This document shows, in pieces, positions 6,410 to 10,468 of a stretch of DNA of 10,468 nt. The stretch comes from Methanolinea sp. UBA477. GTDB taxonomy: Archaea > Halobacteriota > Methanomicrobia > Methanomicrobiales > Methanospirillaceae. The stretch spans positions 9,442-19,909 of the forward strand of contig DAWO01000111.1 in assembly GCA_002509485.1 (NCBI GenBank), read 5' to 3'. The translations under genes and the position numbers were made by a program. The stretch's first letter is position 1. Each line of letters starts with the position of its first letter. The notes beneath the pieces are model-generated. The model saw only the letters and a program-made list of their open reading frames with translations, did no database searches and was not told the DNA's origin.

Positions 6410-7609
6410 TCAGGAGAAGAGACCCTGGATGGCCGCCCACATATTGGCAAGGCCCTCGGTGAAAAGGACTCCGGGATCGATTCCGAGAACCGGAAAGATG
6501 AAGGCAAAGTAGGCGATCGTGCCGATCGTGCTTCCGACATTTGCAAGGGCTGCGACCAGGACGACCCTGAATAGGGGAACGGACATCATCTCCCCGAAAC
6601 TCTCGGTCTCGAAGATCCTGCGGAAATCGGATGGAGCCGGCTTTCGGATCTTCGCCTCCACCAGTGCCGCAAACCATCCTGCGGCGATGAGCGGGTTCAA
6701 TGCCGTCAGCCACGATACCGCAAAACCCGTGAGTGCCGACAGGGGGTGTCCCCTCGCGGCGAGCGTGAAAACTGCGGTCAGGAGACCGTGGAACAGCACC
6801 CAGTAGACCAGTGCATTGATGATGACAGCAAGGCCCACTCCCGAAAACGCAAGCGTTATGAGAAGGAAGATGAAGAGACCGGTGACCGCCGCCCCAAAGA
6901 TCAGGCCCCATGGCCGCGACTTCACCTCTGCAGTCAGTGTCTCCATGGGTGGAATCGTATCAGGGGCTGCAAGGTAGCTATTCACTCCTTTCACGTGCCC
7001 TGCACCGATGACCGCGAGGATGCGTTCGTGGCTTCCCGAGAGCTGATGCAACTGGTGTGCCAGGTACGCGTCACGCTCATCGATCAACGCCCGCGCCCCG
7101 TTCGGCGAGAACCGGCGGAACTCCTCGAGTGCCACCGAGATCATGTCCTGCTTCTTCAACTCCTCGACGTCTATCTCCTCCTCGTCGATCGTTGCGACGG
7201 AGACCACGAGGGCGTAGACCATCCGCAGTTTCTCAAGTATCGAGAGGCTCCGCCAGAAACGGTGCAGGGTGATCCGTATATCCCGGTCGATCAGGCCGAC
7301 AGATATATTCCGCCGTTCGGCCTCCTCGACGGCCGCCTTCATCTCGGCTCCGGGCTCGACACCCACGTCGAGACCCACCCGTCTCTGGAGGTAGGCAAGG
7401 ATCCACTGCACCAGGAGCTGGGAGAAGTTCTTTGCCTCCAGGACTTCTGTGACGGTCGGATCCGCCATCTGCCTTTTTAATGAAGCGTACCGTCCCCTGT
7501 CGAGCTCCACTGCCACGAGATCGGGGCAAAACTCCTCGATCGACTCTCTCACTTCCTCGACGCTTTTTGCAGAGACGTGCGCCGTCCCCACGATCCGTAT
7601 CTCCCCCAT
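6410..7609 (-). CDS. TraB/PrgY-family membrane protein
   Basis: The 399-residue product has an N-terminal TraB-type domain (1-225) and a C-terminal membrane region. Visible family motifs are GTAHVS (8-13), VELD (34-37), DRD (108-110), ERD (178-180) and GAGHVKG (202-208). This family (TraB/PrgY/GumN, related to Tiki-type proteases) has conserved GxxH motifs at each end that may form a metal site. Bacterial PrgY lowers production of a peptide pheromone; archaeal members have no known function. About four membrane segments follow (235-256, 259-283, 292-315, 347-373). ATG 7609 overlaps the stop of the upstream Cys-cluster gene by one base (TGATG), with AAGGTG just upstream, so the two are translationally coupled. 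The open frame further upstream is an out-of-frame reading of that gene. Confidence 0.88.
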   Translation of the reverse strand: MGEIRIVGTAHVSAKSVEEVRESIEEFCPDLVAVELDRGRYASLKRQMADPTVTEVLEAKNFSQLLVQWILAYLQRRVGLDVGVEPGAEMKAAVEEAERRNISVGLIDRDIRITLHRFWRSLSILEKLRMVYALVVSVATIDEEEIDVEELKKQDMISVALEEFRRFSPNGARALIDERDAYLAHQLHQLSGSHERILAVIGAGHVKGVNSYLAAPDTIPPMETLTAEVKSRPWGLIFGAAVTGLFIFLLITLAFSGVGLAVIINALVYWVLFHGLLTAVFTLAARGHPLSALTGFAVSWLTALNPLIAAGWFAALVEAKIRKPAPSDFRRIFETESFGEMMSVPLFRVVLVAALANVGSTIGTIAYFAFIFPVLGIDPGVLFTEGLANMWAAIQGLFS

Positions 7610-8151
7610 CAGAGCACCTTCATTCCTTCTCCGTCTATCAGGACCCGCTCCCCCGCAGGGATCGATACCGATTGCAGCACGCATTGGATCCGTCTCTCTT
7701 CTTCTTCCCAGGCCTCCCTTCGTGCGAGGAGAAGCCGTGCCATCTCTTCTGCATCTGCCCTCTCCATGGCGACACCCGTTCCCGGGCAGGGATATACCCG
7801 CAACTCGTCTCCATCCAGCATGAAGGGGTATGTCCTGCAGATCCATGGGCGATCCGGATATATCGTGCACCGGTTCCCTTTCAGGAAGGTGCACTGGTCA
7901 TCGTTCCGCTTCAGTGCCCATTCAAACATGAGGGTCGTCCTGTTCCCGAGATCGATGGATTCCGGGTACGGTTCGGCGATCTCTTCAGGTCTCATGGATC
8001 GCGCAGTCGCAATCCGTGCGATCTCTGCCGGAGAGACCATGACAAGGTCCGAATCCTCGCTGCAGCTCCGGCAGCACTCACCGCACCCCGTGCAGCGAAA
8101 GCCGATCCTCTCGATCTCTTGTGTCAGCGATTCCAGGCTGCGCATCGTCAC
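7609..8151 (-). CDS. YkgJ-family cysteine cluster protein (putative zinc/iron-chelating)
   Basis: The product is 180 residues from GTG 8151, or 178 from ATG 8145. It shows the YkgJ/UPF0153 pattern: CTGCGECC (20-27) with an extra C30, then C87, C95 with YPDRPWICRTYPF (98-110, C105), and C122 in the next strand. These cysteines are thought to bind Zn or an Fe-S cluster, and the protein is soluble. Function is unknown; some family members are linked to flagellin lysine methylation (FliB), but nothing here supports that. Both starts have reasonable ribosome sites: GGGGA before GTG and AGGA seven bases before ATG. It begins about 11 bases after guaAA and overlaps the TraB start by one base, so it is probably in the guaAA transcript. 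A late C157 is not part of the usual motif. Confidence 0.85.
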   Translation of the reverse strand: MTMRSLESLTQEIERIGFRCTGCGECCRSCSEDSDLVMVSPAEIARIATARSMRPEEIAEPYPESIDLGNRTTLMFEWALKRNDDQCTFLKGNRCTIYPDRPWICRTYPFMLDGDELRVYPCPGTGVAMERADAEEMARLLLARREAWEEEERRIQCVLQSVSIPAGERVLIDGEGMKVL

Positions 8152-8162
8152 GTCCTGTTCCC

Positions 8163-8726
8163 CTAGCGCCCGTATTCGAGGCAGATCCTGTTGAAATTCT
8201 CATATACGAGCCGGCCGTCCTCGGAGTGGCTCACTTCCGGGTGCCACTGGAGGCCGTAGAGGTGTCTGTCCGGGATCGCAATGGCTTCATTCGCGCATAT
8301 CGACGAACTGGCAAGCCTGACAAAGCCCTCCGGGACCACTGATACCTCGTCGGCATGAGAGGCCCATACCCTGATACGACCGGGATATCCCGCGAATATG
8401 TCGTCATGCTCGATGATATCGACATCGACAGGTCCGTACCCGCCGTGCCTGCCGGGTGTCACGTCGCCTCCTGATGCTGTTGCAATGACGTGCAGCCCGA
8501 GACAGATTCCGAGAACAGGAAGCCCCAGGTCCAGGTATTTTGGGGAGTTGCCGGCCCGGGAGAGATCCGGGCCACCACCGAGCACCAGCCCGCGGCAGCC
8601 TGATGCGACCTCTTCGGGAGGTGTGGTGTTGCCGATCATCTGCACCTCTATATCCAGATCCCGAAACATCCTCTGGATGAGATGGTTGAACTGGCCGAAG
8701 TTGTTCACCACGTATACGGGAAGCAT
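8163..8726 (-). CDS. guaAA: GMP synthase glutamine amidotransferase subunit (subunit A)
   Basis: The 187-residue class I glutamine amidotransferase has the nucleophile elbow GICLGLH with C75 and the WHPE motif with H162 and E164, completing the catalytic triad. The GGGPDLSRAG oxyanion region (50-59) and IGNTTPPEE are typical of archaeal GuaA-A. It hydrolyses glutamine and channels ammonia to the separate ATP-pyrophosphatase subunit, converting XMP to GMP in the cytosol. Bacteria usually have both domains fused in GuaA, so a stand-alone subunit supports an archaeal origin; the partner gene is not in this window. The ATG at 8726 has a TATA box about 27 bases upstream and no Shine-Dalgarno, implying a leaderless message starting right after cobT. 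The Cys-cluster and TraB genes follow closely. Confidence 0.93.
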   Translation of the reverse strand: MLPVYVVNNFGQFNHLIQRMFRDLDIEVQMIGNTTPPEEVASGCRGLVLGGGPDLSRAGNSPKYLDLGLPVLGICLGLHVIATASGGDVTPGRHGGYGPVDVDIIEHDDIFAGYPGRIRVWASHADEVSVVPEGFVRLASSSICANEAIAIPDRHLYGLQWHPEVSHSEDGRLVYENFNRICLEYGR

Positions 8727-8750
8727 TTCTCTATAATTGGTGTGGTGAAG

Positions 8751-8756
8751 TTATAA
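8751..8756 (-). promoter_or_regulatory. TATA box for guaAA, leaderless geometry
   Basis: TTATAA within CCTTATAACTT on the minus strand is centred 27-28 bases before the ATG at 8726 and begins nine bases after the cobT stop. It predicts initiation at the start codon. No T-run terminator separates it from cobT, so read-through is also possible. Confidence 0.65.
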
Positions 8757-8764
8757 GGCCTTTT

Positions 8765-9775
8765 TTAGCTGTAGATATTCACCGTCTCGAAGATCTTTGC
8801 ACGTATCTCATCCGGGGAATACCCCATCAGGTACGCCATGAGCATGGCGCCGCCTGCACCCATCCCTTCCTTGACCTCGCCGATGCAGTACCTCGCAAGT
8901 CCTGAATGTCCAAGGCGGCCAAAATCCGGGTCGATGAAATAGACCGGAGCGCCGATTGCATCGGAGACCTCGACAAAGTTGGCCGACGGGTCATCCCTGA
9001 CATAACAGGTGGTCGCAACAGGAGGTACCTGATGCCCGAGCTCTTTTAAGAGCGCCGCAACGGCAAGCATCTGTGTCCCTCCCGCGAGGATCAGCTGTCC
9101 GGTGTACGTGTGTGCAATGCCGGCACAGACCGGGATCATCGGGTCCCCGGTATGCCGTACAACATCAAGCGGACCGGAGATCACGGCATCCTGTAAGCGT
9201 TCCTTAACAGCATGCCATATCTCCTCCTTCTTCGTGACAGGGTTGTCCACGTAGCTGCTGCTCACCCGTGCATCGTACCCGAGAGCCCTGAGGACGCACA
9301 TGGCCGTGCTGGTCCCACCCGGGACACATTCACCAAGGACCAGCAGATCCGTGAACTGCGATAACATCGTCCCTGCCATTGCCCCTTTCTCGTAGAGTCC
9401 GGCAGCGCCCGGGACTGCTTCGGCGAACCGTGGATCGGCTCCCGGATCCCCGTACATATCAAGGCAGGGCACCGTAGGACGGTGCGCGAGACCGGCATTG
9501 ACAAAGAGGGGTGATCCCCGGACGAGCTCGAGCATCGCCCGGGTGATGGACGCCGGTGTGGGGCAGCCGGTGGGCGTATCGGGTTTTTGCGGCATGCTTG
9601 TAACCGCACCCTTCCCAATCAGCTCGGCATCAAGAACCGGTGTCAGAAGCGTCTTTTCCGGGCTCGGTCCCGCGCCCGATACCCCCGGTACCGTCGAAAG
9701 GACGGTATTGGCGAGTATCCCACAAAAAAGCGGGTTCAATGCTTTCATATCCGGAACACGTGAGATGAACGGCAT
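8765..9775 (-). CDS. cobT: Archaeal-type nicotinate mononucleotide-dependent phosphoribosyltransferase CobT
   Basis: The 336-residue product matches the archaeal CobT-like family (TIGR00303 type). Visible features are PGVSGAGPSPE near the N-terminus, the GECVPGGTSTA loop (148-158) that binds the nicotinate ribotide, AGGTQMLA (231-238), and VKEGMGAGGA near the C-terminus, where the catalytic glutamate (303) is expected. It transfers phosphoribose from nicotinate mononucleotide to the lower-ligand base, giving an alpha-riboside phosphate for the nucleotide loop of cobamides; methanogens need cobamides for methyl transfer. ATG 9775 is supported by AGGA five bases upstream; a second in-frame ATG exists at residue 10. 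The gene diverges from cobZ-cobS, which act in the same late pathway. The base used (benzimidazole type or other) cannot be read from sequence. Confidence 0.9.
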   Translation of the reverse strand: MPFISRVPDMKALNPLFCGILANTVLSTVPGVSGAGPSPEKTLLTPVLDAELIGKGAVTSMPQKPDTPTGCPTPASITRAMLELVRGSPLFVNAGLAHRPTVPCLDMYGDPGADPRFAEAVPGAAGLYEKGAMAGTMLSQFTDLLVLGECVPGGTSTAMCVLRALGYDARVSSSYVDNPVTKKEEIWHAVKERLQDAVISGPLDVVRHTGDPMIPVCAGIAHTYTGQLILAGGTQMLAVAALLKELGHQVPPVATTCYVRDDPSANFVEVSDAIGAPVYFIDPDFGRLGHSGLARYCIGEVKEGMGAGGAMLMAYLMGYSPDEIRAKIFETVNIYS

Positions 9776-9838
9776 GCTATTCCTGCCGGATAGGTCAACA
9801 TTTCATCGGCATCAATCTATCCCTGCATCACGCGGGTA

Positions 9839-9859
9839 CTGGCAATGCTATTATGCCAG
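9839..9859. promoter_or_regulatory. Dyad CTGGCA-N9-TGCCAG around a TATA-like core
   Basis: Perfect 6-base arms at 9839-9844 and 9854-9859 flank GCTATTA, the only TATA-like stretch ahead of cobZ. If that element is used, transcription would start near 9879 and the dyad would cover the promoter core, as a repressor site would. It is 64 bases or more upstream of cobT on the other strand. Confidence 0.4.
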
Positions 9860-9867
9860 GGAGAGAG

Positions 9868-10314
9868 ATGAGTACCAACATGTTCGAGATCGAGCAGAGG
9901 CTCCTGAAATGCGGTGTGCCCATGGGCGATGTGGTATCGGCGGCAATGGAACTGTATGTCCCCCACGGGATGACCCGGGACGAGGCAGAGCCCATGATCC
10001 GGGACCTCGTCAAAAAATACCTCAAAGATCCAAATGTGGCATCACTGATACTCGGGGCAATCCTTCTCGAAGAGGAACTGTACTGGAAGAGGAAAGACTC
10101 CGAGATCGAGGACGACCCGGTGTTCCTGCTCTCGGACGAGATCATCGGTATGGCGATCGCAGAATGCATCGGCGGCACCTATGCCCGATTCGAATTCACG
10201 CGGTATGACCAGAAGAAGCCGGGAATACTCGGAAAACTCGGGCCGTTCCTTGACGATGCCGTGGCCGGCCTGATCGCGGGGTGCACCTCCAGGTTCTACA
10301 GCGAATGCCACTGA
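9868..10314 (+). CDS. cobZ: Alpha-ribazole phosphatase CobZ (PgpA-like)
   Basis: The 148-residue product resembles phosphatidylglycerophosphatase A, with the family's acidic motifs LSDEIIGMAIAE (88-99) and FLDDAVAGLIAG (127-138). In archaea this family includes CobZ, studied in Methanosarcina mazei, which removes phosphate from alpha-ribazole 5'-phosphate or adenosylcobalamin 5'-phosphate in cobamide assembly. Placement between divergent cobT and downstream cobS supports CobZ over a lipid phosphatase. The extra N-terminal helical region (1-60) is usual for the archaeal form, and there are no clear membrane segments. The start is uncertain: ATG 9868 follows AGGGAG by four bases, ATG 9853 is also in frame, and ATG 9880 would suit a leaderless message from the TATA-like core near 9851. 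The stop overlaps the cobS start by ten bases. Confidence 0.85.
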   Translation: MSTNMFEIEQRLLKCGVPMGDVVSAAMELYVPHGMTRDEAEPMIRDLVKKYLKDPNVASLILGAILLEEELYWKRKDSEIEDDPVFLLSDEIIGMAIAECIGGTYARFEFTRYDQKKPGILGKLGPFLDDAVAGLIAGCTSRFYSECH

Positions 10315-10468
10315 AATCACTCCAGTCCCTGCTGCAGTTCACCACCGTGCTCCCGCTCGGAAGACCGGCCGACCTTGCCTGTTTCGCCCGCAGGTCCTAC
10401 CTGTATCCCGTGGCAGGATATGTAACCGGTGGAATCGCAGCACTCTTCGTCTTCTGGATTCACGTGCC
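10305..10468 (+). CDS. cobS: Adenosylcobinamide-GDP ribazoletransferase (cobalamin synthase), N-terminal part, cut by window end
   Basis: From ATG 10305 the frame is open to the window edge (54 codons). It opens with a short basic stretch and LQSLLQFTTVLPLG, which matches the conserved LxxLxFLTxLPxG start of CobS, followed by a region ending in YLYPVAGYVTGGIAALFVFW, the first membrane segment with the family's typical FPLVG-like motif. CobS is an integral membrane enzyme joining adenosylcobinamide-GDP to alpha-ribazole or its phosphate to complete the cobamide. The start overlaps the end of cobZ by ten bases, so the two are co-translated. The ribosome site is weak. Only the N-terminus is visible, but motif and context agree. 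Confidence 0.82.
   Translation, partial: MPLKSLQSLLQFTTVLPLGRPADLACFARRSYLYPVAGYVTGGIAALFVFWIHV

Noticed and set aside
6375..6911. N-terminal extension of the DUF3821 frame
   Set aside because: It is an out-of-frame reading of the TraB gene; the signal peptide at 6374 fixes the real start.
9776..9867. Cobalamin riboswitch between cobT and cobZ
   Set aside because: The region is about 90 bases, too short, and lacks the conserved B12-box; only a simple dyad is present.
1..10468. tRNA, rRNA, CRISPR arrays or insertion sequences
   Set aside because: I saw no cloverleaf-like segments, no regularly spaced repeats and no transposase-like frames; genes fill nearly all of the window.

Overview
This window looks like a GC-rich archaeal chromosome segment, most likely from a methanogen of the order Methanomicrobiales (inference). 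The main pointers are the archaeal two-subunit form of GMP synthase (a separate glutaminase gene), the archaeal cobamide pair CobT/CobZ, a hexulose-6-phosphate synthase fused to an RraA-like domain, a DUF3821 surface protein ending in a PGF-CTERM-type anchor, and paired phenylacetate-CoA-ligase-like genes followed by an ACT-domain gene. Several genes have a TATA-like element about 27 bases ahead of the start codon, which fits archaeal, often leaderless, promoters.

Layout. Positions 1-2314 (+): a tightly coupled run of a 5'-truncated aryl-CoA ligase, a complete paralogous ligase and a small double-ACT protein. The genes overlap by 4 and 1 bases. They probably activate aryl acids (phenylacetate or indoleacetate type) to CoA esters, with the ACT protein as an amino-acid sensor. 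Positions 2323-3609 (-): the Hps-RraA fusion, convergent with the first run. Positions 3733-4650 (+): a DUF475/TerC-like membrane protein, divergent from Hps-RraA across a 123-base region holding two TATA boxes and an inverted repeat. Positions 4672-5178 (-): a small nitroreductase-family flavoprotein, convergent with DUF475.

Positions 5391-9775 (-) hold five genes in one direction. In order of transcription they are cobT, guaAA, a YkgJ-type Cys-cluster protein, a TraB-family membrane protein and the DUF3821 PGF-CTERM surface protein. guaAA has its own promoter just after cobT. The YkgJ and TraB genes are translationally coupled. Positions 9868-10468 (+): cobZ and the start of cobS, divergent from cobT. 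Together these three cover the lower-ligand activation, phosphate removal and final joining steps of cobamide synthesis.

I see no tRNA, rRNA, CRISPR array, insertion sequence or integrase. The window reads as ordinary chromosomal backbone. The least understood parts are the YkgJ-TraB-DUF3821 group, the Hps-RraA fusion and small dyads in the intergenic regions.
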